64,000 bases of DNA from Bacteroidales bacterium. Lineage in GTDB: Bacteria; Bacteroidota; Bacteroidia; Bacteroidales; UBA3663. The notes under the pieces were generated by a model. It searched no databases. It saw nothing but the letters and a program-made list of their open reading frames with translations, and was not told where the DNA came from. A program made the translations under genes and the position numbers. This document shows positions 21,798 to 29,367 of this stretch, one piece after another. The stretch spans positions 1 through 64,000 of the forward strand of contig JAFZBE010000065.1 of NCBI GenBank assembly GCA_017561935.1, written 5' to 3'. Numbering within the stretch: the stretch's first letter is position 1; each line of letters begins with the position of its first letter.

Positions 21798-21829
21798 CAA
21801 AGATATAGTTTTTATCTGAAAATACCAAA
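21798..21829 (-). promoter_or_regulatory. Promoter of the sugar-acid operon
   Basis: On the minus strand TTTG (21826-21829), exactly 20 nt, then TATCTTTG (21798-21805). It is the only good promoter found for the eight minus-strand genes down to 9129. Confidence 0.8.
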
Positions 21830-21865
21830 TTTTTATGCATTTTTTTCATAAAAAAATTTTTTCGC

Positions 21866-21873
21866 TATATTTG
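21866..21873 (+). promoter_or_regulatory. -7 box next to the patatin start codon
   Basis: TATATTTG ends 4 nt before the ATG at 21878, so the transcript would begin at or next to the start codon. The -33 region is only T-rich. Confidence 0.55.
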
Positions 21874-21877
21874 CGGT

Positions 21878-22744
21878 ATGAAAGATACACATAAAAACGG
21901 ACTTGTGCTCGAAGGAGGAGGCTTGCGTGGCATGTTCACCTGTGGTGTGCTTGATGTCATGATGGACAATAGCATCACTTTTGATGGTGCTATCGGGGTG
22001 TCGGCAGGTGCAGCATTTGGTGTCAATATCAAATCGGGTCAGCGGGGACGAGCCATCCGCTACAACTTGCAGATGGCGGGCGATAAGCGCTATATGAGTC
22101 TGCGCTCTTTGATCTTTACAGGTAATTTGTTCAATGCTGAGTTCTGTTATCATACTGTGCCTTGTGAGATAGACATCTTCGATAAGGAGGCCTTCGCTCG
22201 CAACCCGATGGAATTCATCGCTGTTTGCACCGATGTGCAGACTGGAGAGCCTGTCTATCACGTCATGGATCATATCGATTATGATGAGCTGGAATGGATA
22301 CGCGCCTCTGCTTCCCTTCCCCTTGTGGCACAACCGGTGCACGTTGGCGGCTATGTACTACTTGATGGAGGACTGGCCGATTCCATCCCTCTTAAGTTCA
22401 TGCAGGACCATGGTTATGAGCGCAACATCACGGTGTTGACGCAACCCTTGGGCTATCGAAAGACATTGTCGAAGCATTTGGGCCTGATGAGGTTCGTCAC
22501 CCGCAAGTATCCTAAAGTATATGAATGTCTGCGTCAACGTCCAGATATGTACAATGGACAACTCGACTATGTGATGAATGAAGCAGCACAGGGCAGGACG
22601 TTAATCATTGCTCCACCCGAGAAACTCGATGTGGGGCGCGTGGAGATGAAGCGGGAGAAGCTACAGAAAGTGTATGATGAAGGACGACGCGTCTGCGAGG
22701 CGATGTTGCCGGAGATAAGAGAGTTTTTGGGGGTTAATGGTTAA
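21878..22744 (+). CDS. Patatin-like phospholipase (YjjU type)
   Basis: A serine lipid acyl hydrolase of 288 residues, without signal peptide. It shows the oxyanion loop GLVLEGGGLRGMF, the nucleophile elbow GVSAGAAFG (Ser about residue 43) and the catalytic Asp in LLDGGLADSIP. The start is fixed, since the oxyanion loop begins at residue 8 and no earlier start fits. The promoter -7 box lies 4 nt upstream, suggesting a leaderless mRNA. The last codons (GVNG) and the stop lie in a GGTTAATGGTTAA repeat. It is divergent from the sugar-acid operon and probably unrelated to it. Confidence 0.92.
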   Translation: MKDTHKNGLVLEGGGLRGMFTCGVLDVMMDNSITFDGAIGVSAGAAFGVNIKSGQRGRAIRYNLQMAGDKRYMSLRSLIFTGNLFNAEFCYHTVPCEIDIFDKEAFARNPMEFIAVCTDVQTGEPVYHVMDHIDYDELEWIRASASLPLVAQPVHVGGYVLLDGGLADSIPLKFMQDHGYERNITVLTQPLGYRKTLSKHLGLMRFVTRKYPKVYECLRQRPDMYNGQLDYVMNEAAQGRTLIIAPPEKLDVGRVEMKREKLQKVYDEGRRVCEAMLPEIREFLGVNG

Positions 22745-22780
22745 TGGTTAAAGGTTAAAGGTTAATGGTTATGGGTTAAT
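22733..22780. repeat. GGTTAATGGTTAA-type tandem array
   Basis: Six or so imperfect GGTTAA(T/A)G units with a 7-8 bp period lie between the convergent patatin and DUF4421 genes and supply the patatin stop codon. Confidence 0.8.
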
Positions 22781-23793
22781 TAAAATCTTACACCGTAGTA
22801 GATGCGCCCTTTCCAGTAAGTGTTTTGAATGGAGAATTCGTCGCTGTTTCCGACACGGTATGTTTGCAGGACTCCCATGAGGCCGATGTAATAGTGTCCG
22901 CGTGAGTAGATGGCACCTACGCGGCTCAGGAAATAGAGCTGTGCATTCTGGATGGGAAGGCGATTACTGATAGTTTCTCTAGTAGTGGGATCTTTTTCAA
23001 CCCGCAGGGTGTAGTTCTTCCAAATCATGAATGTGGGCTGCGCAGAGAAATGCAGGAGCCAGTGGTGTCGGGTTACGTAGTTGTAGGCATAACCTCCTCC
23101 TATTGCCGCATGTCTCATGGTGATGCTCGGGTCATCGGGCATGTTGTATTTTGTTTCACTGATTTTGCCGGAGAGCAGTCCATTGTATAGCGTCGCGGCT
23201 GCTATCACGCTACCTGCCGAACGCTTTTGGATCATCGTATTGTTGAAGGCAGCAGGATAGGAGAATTTGCGACCGTTGAAGACGTAGTAGGCGTTGACCG
23301 ACACGCCATAGAGTCGTGTGCTCTCAATCTTGGCCCTTGAAGGTACTTGTCCGATTTTGATGTCGGTGTTGAAGTCACTGATATTGGTAAAGGTCACATC
23401 GGCACCCCACCAGTTATTGTAGAAGTTAATATTATATTCCTGATCAGATGTTTTGTGAAAAAGGCGACGTGGGGCAAACGAGATGGTGAGACCGATACCT
23501 TTGTAGGAAGCCGATATGCCGATTGTAGAACGCAGGGTGGAGTTCATCTTGATGGTCATCATCTCGTTGTCCTCCATCATGTTGTGTATGTTGAGGTTGC
23601 TGCCGAAACCATCGTAACGAACCTTAGTAATCCAATTCTGGCGAGGAAGTCTTACGAAGGCAGTGTCGGTATTTATCTTCGTTTGACGTACGGTGAGCAG
23701 ACTGTCCAGACGATGCCAAAACTGTGCCTCTGCTGGGGCAGGGTCACAACATATCGTCATGAGAATGAGGAGAAATTTCCCTAGTCCTTTCAT
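22780..23793 (-). CDS. DUF4421 family outer-membrane-type protein
   Basis: The 337-residue protein has a signal peptide (LLILMTICCDPAPAEA) and many alternating aromatic beta-strands, ending GRIYYGVRF with a terminal Phe as in outer-membrane barrels. The segment RLPRQNWITKVRYDGFGSNLNI followed by SIGISASYKGIG-like strands is typical of the Bacteroidetes DUF4421 family. Function is unknown. It has its own transcription direction; no clear promoter was found. Confidence 0.85.
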   Translation of the reverse strand: MKGLGKFLLILMTICCDPAPAEAQFWHRLDSLLTVRQTKINTDTAFVRLPRQNWITKVRYDGFGSNLNIHNMMEDNEMMTIKMNSTLRSTIGISASYKGIGLTISFAPRRLFHKTSDQEYNINFYNNWWGADVTFTNISDFNTDIKIGQVPSRAKIESTRLYGVSVNAYYVFNGRKFSYPAAFNNTMIQKRSAGSVIAAATLYNGLLSGKISETKYNMPDDPSITMRHAAIGGGYAYNYVTRHHWLLHFSAQPTFMIWKNYTLRVEKDPTTRETISNRLPIQNAQLYFLSRVGAIYSRGHYYIGLMGVLQTYRVGNSDEFSIQNTYWKGRIYYGVRF

Positions 23794-23836
23794 CGTTGTC
23801 TTTGTTCAGTCGTTGTCTTGATAGGAGGGGCTTAGC

Positions 23837-24478
23837 CTAGTTCAGCAGTTCACACACCTTTTCGTAATCGATTCCTGTGAAGTCATTGATGACGTGGTGA
23901 CTCAGCTGAGCTACCACATCTGGGTCGTTTGTGGTGGTAAGCCCAATGGTGTATATGCTCGAAGCCATGCCAGCTTGAAGGCCGTTGATGGCATCTTCGA
24001 AGACCACGCATTCGCTGATGTCGAGGTCGAAGACCTTGGCCCCCAGCAGGTAGCAGTCGGGAGCAGGCTTGGAGGCTGAGAAGTCCTCGCTGGTCAAGAT
24101 GCGGTCGAAGAGGTCGTTGAAGTATGGCCTCTGGGCAGCCACGGCCTTCATCTTCTGCTGGTTCGAACTGGTGATGACGGCACACTTCACGCCATGCCGA
24201 CGGCAGTCCATGATGAACTCCTCGGCACCGGGCACCCAGTCGTAGTGCATCTGCATCTCCCACAGGTTCAATCCTTCGGTGATTATGGCTTGTACTTCAG
24301 AGTCGGGAAAGTAGGTGTCGAAAATCTGCATCAGGGTCATTCCCTTTATCTTGTACTCCAGCCGGTCGATATCGGGACGGAACCTGCGACACGTCTTGCC
24401 CCAGAAGACGGAGTATTGCCCTTCGGTGTCGAAGAGTGTGCCATCGAGGTCGAAAAGTGCTGCCTTGAATGTCTTCAT
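23837..24478 (-). CDS. HAD-superfamily sugar phosphatase or phosphoglucomutase-like protein
   Basis: A cytoplasmic phosphotransferase of 213 residues. It shows HAD motif I FDLDGTLFDTEG (nucleophile DxD), a helical cap, motif II VITSSNQQK, motif III Lys near ASKPAPDCYL, and motif IV VVFEDAINGLQAG. The cap type and order match beta-phosphoglucomutase/YcjU-like enzymes, but with this length a simple sugar-phosphate phosphatase is equally likely. TACCTTTG (24505-24512) is a plausible -7 box. Confidence 0.9.
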   Translation of the reverse strand: MKTFKAALFDLDGTLFDTEGQYSVFWGKTCRRFRPDIDRLEYKIKGMTLMQIFDTYFPDSEVQAIITEGLNLWEMQMHYDWVPGAEEFIMDCRRHGVKCAVITSSNQQKMKAVAAQRPYFNDLFDRILTSEDFSASKPAPDCYLLGAKVFDLDISECVVFEDAINGLQAGMASSIYTIGLTTTNDPDVVAQLSHHVINDFTGIDYEKVCELLN

Positions 24479-24504
24479 CAGAAAAATAGTTTGTTTTGAG
24501 GGTG

Positions 24505-24512
24505 CAAAGGTA
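24505..24512 (-). promoter_or_regulatory. -7 box of the HAD gene
   Basis: TACCTTTG on the minus strand, 26 nt before the start; no TTTG at the ideal -33 distance. Confidence 0.5.
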
Positions 24513-24553
24513 CGAAATATAATGGCAAAATGGTTGGATAGAGCGCAATTATT

Positions 24554-24589
24554 GAAAAAAACGTGCCAATCTTAATCGATTTGGCACGC
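24554..24589 (-). terminator. Terminator behind the ECF sigma / membrane protein pair
   Basis: CGTGCCAA (24562-24569) pairs with TTGGCACG (24581-24588), followed on the minus strand by a run of seven T. Confidence 0.9.
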
Positions 24590-24611
24590 TTTATCAACTC
24601 GGGCGGTCAGT

Positions 24612-25196
24612 TCACTCCGTTTTCATCACATCCTCAATCTGGTCGATGATCTCCTGGTACTGGCGCTGAGTCTTATAGTAGATCATCATGCCGCAGACGA
24701 AGCCGATGGCACCACCGAAGCCACCTCCTAGCAACAACGGCATCATGTCGTCGGGACCGTTGACACGATATACCTCATAGACGAACCAGGCAAGCCAGAG
24801 CAGCACAGCGGGGATGCCGAAGAGGAGCCATTGTGTGTCGAATTTCTTGGCACGAGCCACATCCTTCCTGGCTTCGAGCAGATTGTTGCCCATCAGGCTG
24901 GCGCTGTTCAGATTCCGGTTGTTCCAGATTTGGGCTCCCGCACAAATCAGCATAAAGATGCTGGTGCCGATCCAGAAAGCCATCGAGAATCCCACCAGCT
25001 TATAGAAAACCCAATAGCTGTAGGGTACCATCAAGATGGCAATCGCAGTAAGGATATAGTTGCGGCGATTGATGCTCCTCATCTTCTTGCGCATCGATTG
25101 GCGGATAAGCTTGTCGTTCACTATTTCTTGTTCTTCCAGTTTCTTTTTGAGGATGTTCATCTGCTGACGCATCTCGTTCAATTCAAATTCGCTCAT
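24612..25196 (-). CDS. Membrane protein paired with the ECF sigma factor
   Basis: The start is placed at 25196 (MSEFELNEMRQQMN); a longer frame would run through the sigma gene. The 194 residues begin with a ~40-residue coiled coil (RQQMNILKKKLEEQEIVNDK). Four hydrophobic segments follow (about 58-75, 80-97, 130-148 and 158-178), then a charged C-terminal helix. I recognise no enzyme domain. It starts 13 bp after the sigma gene, so it may be its membrane anti-sigma or the sensor/target of the regulon; this is inferred from position. Confidence 0.8.
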   Translation of the reverse strand: MSEFELNEMRQQMNILKKKLEEQEIVNDKLIRQSMRKKMRSINRRNYILTAIAILMVPYSYWVFYKLVGFSMAFWIGTSIFMLICAGAQIWNNRNLNSASLMGNNLLEARKDVARAKKFDTQWLLFGIPAVLLWLAWFVYEVYRVNGPDDMMPLLLGGGFGGAIGFVCGMMIYYKTQRQYQEIIDQIEDVMKTE

Positions 25197-25209
25197 AATG
25201 GGTGTAGTT

Positions 25210-25689
25210 TTAATTGTTTGACATTTGCTTAAGTTGTTCTTTGATTCTGTACAGTCGGACGCTGACATTCTTGGCTGAGATACCGACAATCTGCGCAATC
25301 TCCTCGTAGCTGAGGTCTTCGAGCCAGAGAAGTACGATGGCGCGGTCGAAGGGCTTAAGCAGGGAGATGCGCTTGTGGAGCATATCCACCTGCTGGGTGT
25401 CTTCGTCCATGTCCTCAAACAGGTCGATGTCCATGGTTAGACGGACGGTCTCATTGCGTCGTTTCTTCCTGTCAATCGAGATGCAGGTGTTGAGGGCGAC
25501 GCGATAGATCCACGTCTTGATGTCGCTGCGATGTTCGAAGCCTTCGAATCCGTTCCAAAGGTTCACGAGCACCTCCTGAAATAGGTCGTCAACTTCGTCG
25601 GCATCCTGTGAGAACATGTAGCACACAGTATAGATCGTACTCTTGTGCTTGGCTACGGCTTGCGTAAATGCGGTTTCTAATGTTGTCAT
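25210..25689 (-). CDS. ECF-type RNA polymerase sigma factor
   Basis: A sigma-70 family extracytoplasmic-function factor of 160 residues from the preferred start MTTLETAFTQ. A longer start at 25719 (MGENKFYR) is possible. Region 2 is seen in DEVDDLFQEVLVNLWNG and DIKTWIYRVALNTCISI. Region 4 lies in LWLEDLSYEEIAQIVGISAKNVSVRLYRIKEQL. Upstream on the minus strand GTAGTTTTTCG is followed by GCGTC, a form that could be an autoregulated ECF promoter. It is co-transcribed with the membrane protein that follows. Confidence 0.93.
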   Translation of the reverse strand: MTTLETAFTQAVAKHKSTIYTVCYMFSQDADEVDDLFQEVLVNLWNGFEGFEHRSDIKTWIYRVALNTCISIDRKKRRNETVRLTMDIDLFEDMDEDTQQVDMLHKRISLLKPFDRAIVLLWLEDLSYEEIAQIVGISAKNVSVRLYRIKEQLKQMSNN

Positions 25690-25795
25690 TGTCGTTCTGT
25701 AGAATTTATTTTCACCCATTAGACGCAATGTTTGTCGAAAAACTACACGGGAATCAGATTTTTTTCATTTTTTTTATTTTTTTCTTCGGAGAGGC

Positions 25796-26797
25796 TCATT
25801 TCAACAATTGTTTTTCCCTCCATGCACGTGAACGCACCGCGAAATTACGCTCGAGGCATTCTTTGTAAAGCCAGGGTTCGCAGCCGTGTATGTCGCCCAC
25901 GTTGATGAAGTCCTTGTAGGGGCGGTATTCCGTGCCTGGGTAACCTTCGACCACGAGGACGTGGTATTGTGACGATAGTGTCACTGTGATGGAGTCGTGG
26001 AGTAGGGCCGGAGTGTCGTCGGTGCGCCAGTTGACGGGATTGATTCCGAAACAGGTGGCTGCGATGACAGGTTTCACATACTTCACGTCCTTTACTGTGT
26101 TGTAGCAGATGGTCACACCCGTGTCGGCCTCACCTTTAGCGGGACGGATGTGGTGGCACGATAAGGTGTCGTCGGGGGTGACCTTGTATCCCAGGACATA
26201 GGCTGCTGCGAGTTGTGCATAGGTCTCGTCGTCGATGTGTTTCAGCAGTTCCACTACGGCCAGACCGCCCTGGCTGAATCCCACAAGGATGAGCGGACGG
26301 CTTTTGTCCCTATGCTGCTCGAAGAGGTCGAAGGCCTCGCAAACGTCGTGCATAGCCAGGCGTGTACGTCGAGTGATGGTATCCTCGTTCAATGTAACGA
26401 AACCGTCGATGGTCGAGTGACGATAGAAGGGTGCAAAGAAGCGGTTGCCACGCGACATGTAGTCGGCCACTCCTCCGATCTCGGTGGTCATGTGTTTTCG
26501 GTGCTTCGGGTTCCACACATCGGCATAATGGCTGATGCGTCCGTCGTCGGTCTTCCAGTCCTTTTCCCATGTCGATACGATATAGAACACATCGGCGCCC
26601 GTCCCATCGGGATCACCATCGGCAGTAAACCACATCAGCGAGTCGGTGTAATCGGGAGCCTGTGGGATGATTTCGGTTTCGGCCACGATGGGGCTTGTCG
26701 TGATCGGATGACGATGGCTCCGGCACGAAGTGAATGCAGCGGCAGCGTACAGTGTCACAATGGCAGTCGTTTTCCAAAGCTTTGTCTGTTTCATCAT
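25796..26797 (-). CDS. DUF3089 alpha/beta-hydrolase lipoprotein
   Basis: The 333-residue protein has a signal peptide with a possible lipobox ending at Cys (AFTSC). It carries an alpha/beta-hydrolase core: ADVFYIVSTWEKDW, a nucleophile elbow LILVGFSQGGLA (Ser about residue 172), and a C-terminal GDIHGCEPW that supplies the likely catalytic His. This matches DUF3089, a lipase/esterase-like family common in Bacteroidetes. The substrate is unknown. No clear promoter was found in the AT-rich upstream region. Confidence 0.85.
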   Translation of the reverse strand: MMKQTKLWKTTAIVTLYAAAAFTSCRSHRHPITTSPIVAETEIIPQAPDYTDSLMWFTADGDPDGTGADVFYIVSTWEKDWKTDDGRISHYADVWNPKHRKHMTTEIGGVADYMSRGNRFFAPFYRHSTIDGFVTLNEDTITRRTRLAMHDVCEAFDLFEQHRDKSRPLILVGFSQGGLAVVELLKHIDDETYAQLAAAYVLGYKVTPDDTLSCHHIRPAKGEADTGVTICYNTVKDVKYVKPVIAATCFGINPVNWRTDDTPALLHDSITVTLSSQYHVLVVEGYPGTEYRPYKDFINVGDIHGCEPWLYKECLERNFAVRSRAWREKQLLK

Positions 26798-26917
26798 ATT
26801 CCTATTATTTAAATACCATTATTCTGAAATACAATTTGTATATAGTTCGCTTCTATAAAACAACAAATACTTTCATTGATATTTAGGTTTGATCAAATTT
26901 GGACGAGCTTTATTTTA

Positions 26918-26997
26918 TGCACGAAGTGCAATTTTATGTCGCCATTGAGGCGACAATTTTCCGGATTGTGAGACGGGCTATTGAAGCCCACGTCTCA
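26918..26997. repeat. Array of three perfect hairpins
   Basis: Three dyads follow each other: TGCAC-GAA-GTGCA (26918-26930), TGTCGCC-ATTGA-GGCGACA (26937-26955) and TGAGACG-GGCT-ATTGA-AGCC-CA-CGTCTCA (26969-26997). The second and third share the loop ATTGA, and the first two are each followed by AATTTT. They lie in the 395-bp gap between the DUF3089 gene and the susD terminator, which otherwise holds no gene. Confidence 0.85.
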
Positions 26998-27096
26998 AAT
27001 CCATTTTCACCTCCTTTTTTCTTGTTATAACTCGTTTTTGTTTTCGACTAATCGAAATGAACGCTGCAAAGTTCGGTATAAAAAATGTAATTTGCA

Positions 27097-27139
27097 AGAA
27101 AAAAAGAAAAATAAAGGCCACATCTCCCGATGTAGCCTT
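27097..27139 (-). terminator. Terminator behind susC-susD (first locus)
   Basis: AAGGCTACATC-GGGA-GATGTGGCCTT forms a hairpin on the minus strand with one mismatch, followed by TTATTTTTCTTTTTTTC. Confidence 0.88.
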
Positions 27140-27192
27140 CATTGTGTAAGGAATAATAACTACTAATATATCAATTTACATGAGAATCGATC

Positions 27193-29334
27193 TTAGTAAC
27201 CTGGGTTCTGCCATGCCTTCTTCTCGGCATCGGAGAGGTTGGAGCCATCTTCGTTCTGGAGGGCGTCGATGAACTTCTGCGGGATAGGACGATACATGTG
27301 ACGGTCCTGAACGTTGGGAGCAGCCTCGGGATTGAAAGCTTTGGCACGCTTGACGAGCAGGCATGTGCGCGACAGTTCGTCCCAGCGGTTCCACTCGCCC
27401 AGCAATTCACGTGTGCGCTCGTTGAAGATGAAGTTCAACATGCGGTCGTAGTCGCTGCTTGCACCGATGGTGGCCAGCACAGCCTCGTCCTCGGCGGGGA
27501 GTTGTGTGTAACTCTTGATTTGAAGATCGGAAGCTGCGGTGGTCTCTTCGATACCTGTAGAAAGATAATAGGTATTGGTGTGGGTCATCGAAGCATAGTA
27601 AGCCTCGGTGTTGGAGAGTACCTTGCCCGACTTATCCTTGTTCTTCTTGACAGAAATGGCAGCAGCGGTAGAGTTGTCGTTGATGCCGCCGTCAGCCTTC
27701 AGGAAGGCCATAGAACCATCGGTGTAGTAGCCACGATTCTCGTCCTTCTTCCACTGTCCACGAGCACGGAGCACGTTGACGGTATTGATTGCCTCCTGGT
27801 ACTGACCTAGGCGAACCTGTGCCTCGGCCTTAACCAGATATGTTTCGCCCGTACGGGCCATGATAACGTCGCGATGAGCATCACCCTTCTCTCCAGTACG
27901 AGAGCCGTCGGCAGTCTTGTTGATGCCGCAGAAGACGTTCGAAGTGGCAGTGTTGCCGCTCACACCGTAGTTGAAGAGCACATACTGGCCATTCATGAAG
28001 GTGGGGAAGGCATTGGGCACCCATTTGCCGGTGCGGGGGTTGACGAAACTGTGAGCTACGCCGCCACGTCCGAATGTGCCATAAGGCTCGCCATCGAAAC
28101 GATGGTCATCCTTCTTGTTGAGGATGAAGATGATGCCTTCATCGCCCAAATCGGGCACTTGTTCGGCGGTGATTCCGTTTTCGGCAATCACGTCCTCATC
28201 CTTCTTCTGAGCGTTGTTAAGGCCATAGACGGTCTTGAAGGTCTTCCACATGCGTGCATCGTTCACGTTGTCGAATATGGAATAGGTATATTCAGTGGGA
28301 CGGCAACGTTGGAAGTCCATACCACCGATGTACTGGCCACGCTGTACCCAACCGCCTGAGAAGTTGGAGAACTGAGGATCGAAGTAGTTGTAGGTGCGGT
28401 TTCCGAAACGTCCCTGCGTGGTATTGTCTTGATTGTGCTCAGCAGCCATAAGGATTTCCGAAAGACCCTCGTTGGGGCAGTCAACACCCGTCCACTTGGC
28501 GTAAAGGTCCCAGTAGTCGGCTGCCAATGGGCAGGCAGCAATCACCTCGTCGCAAAGGGCAATCACGCGCTGCAGGTCGGCATTTTTGTCATACTTGTTT
28601 CCCCATGAAGCGCAACGCTCGGATTGACGGTAGAGCAGTGCCTTGGCGAGGAAGTGGGCAGCCGTGTAGCGTGTCCAGGTTCCGTTGCCGCGCCACTTGT
28701 TGGTTGGCAGCATATTGTATGCGTTCTCGAAATCGCTGATGATCAAATTCAGCGTCTCCTCTTCACTGGCACGCGTGTAGTTCTTCTTCACGGTACCATT
28801 GGCGGGCTCGGTCTCGAGGGTTACACCACCATATTGGCAGAACAAGCGATAGTAGTTGTATCCGCGCAGGAAATGTGCTTCGCCCAGTGCCTTGTTGCGG
28901 CTGACTTCGTCCTTCACATTGTCAGCCTTGCTGATAATCAGGTTTGCAGTAGAGATACCATAGTACATCTGGTCCCAGAGTGCCGAAACGGCAGGACAGT
29001 TCTTGTTGGCAGCGCCTAACGCCGGTGTACAGTCGAGAGGATTCAAGCGGTTATCGTAGGTGTTCCAGGGCTCTGACGTCAGGTCAGCACCGTTGGTGAA
29101 CTCGTCGCAACCGTAGAGCGTGATACCATAAGCCCACTCGTAACCGAAATGCCAGCGTATGTTGCCATAGAGTCCAGCTGCCATGGCAAGGGCTCCTTCC
29201 GATGTTTCAAGCAGTGCATCCGTGTACTTGTGACCTGCTTCTTCCTGAAGAAAATCATCGCCACAAGAGGTCGTTCCCAGAAGGGTGAGCATCGATAGTG
29301 CACCGCAAACTATTTTGCTATAAATAGATTTCAT
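27193..29334 (-). CDS. susD: SusD-like glycan-binding surface lipoprotein (RG-I locus)
   Basis: It binds oligosaccharides at the cell surface and caps the SusC porin. The start is set at 29334 (MKSIYSKIVCGALS), since it gives a proper lipoprotein signal with GTTSCGDDFLQ; an upstream in-frame ATG adds ten residues. The 713 residues show the SusD/RagB pattern: FLRGYNYYRLFCQYGGV, RTGETYLVKAEAQVRLGQ, VNVLRARGQW, IFNERTRELLGEWNRWDEL. It starts 33 bp after susC. Nearby PL11 and GH28 genes suggest rhamnogalacturonan-I oligosaccharides as ligand. Confidence 0.96.
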   Translation of the reverse strand: MKSIYSKIVCGALSMLTLLGTTSCGDDFLQEEAGHKYTDALLETSEGALAMAAGLYGNIRWHFGYEWAYGITLYGCDEFTNGADLTSEPWNTYDNRLNPLDCTPALGAANKNCPAVSALWDQMYYGISTANLIISKADNVKDEVSRNKALGEAHFLRGYNYYRLFCQYGGVTLETEPANGTVKKNYTRASEEETLNLIISDFENAYNMLPTNKWRGNGTWTRYTAAHFLAKALLYRQSERCASWGNKYDKNADLQRVIALCDEVIAACPLAADYWDLYAKWTGVDCPNEGLSEILMAAEHNQDNTTQGRFGNRTYNYFDPQFSNFSGGWVQRGQYIGGMDFQRCRPTEYTYSIFDNVNDARMWKTFKTVYGLNNAQKKDEDVIAENGITAEQVPDLGDEGIIFILNKKDDHRFDGEPYGTFGRGGVAHSFVNPRTGKWVPNAFPTFMNGQYVLFNYGVSGNTATSNVFCGINKTADGSRTGEKGDAHRDVIMARTGETYLVKAEAQVRLGQYQEAINTVNVLRARGQWKKDENRGYYTDGSMAFLKADGGINDNSTAAAISVKKNKDKSGKVLSNTEAYYASMTHTNTYYLSTGIEETTAASDLQIKSYTQLPAEDEAVLATIGASSDYDRMLNFIFNERTRELLGEWNRWDELSRTCLLVKRAKAFNPEAAPNVQDRHMYRPIPQKFIDALQNEDGSNLSDAEKKAWQNPGY

Positions 29335-29367
29335 ATTTGTTATGTCTAAATAGTTAATGCCCAAAAG

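Noticed and set aside
25197-25418. Longer N-terminus for the membrane protein after the sigma factor
   Set aside because: The extra 74 residues are a frame-shifted reading of the sigma factor gene; MSEFELNEMRQ at 25196 is the natural start.
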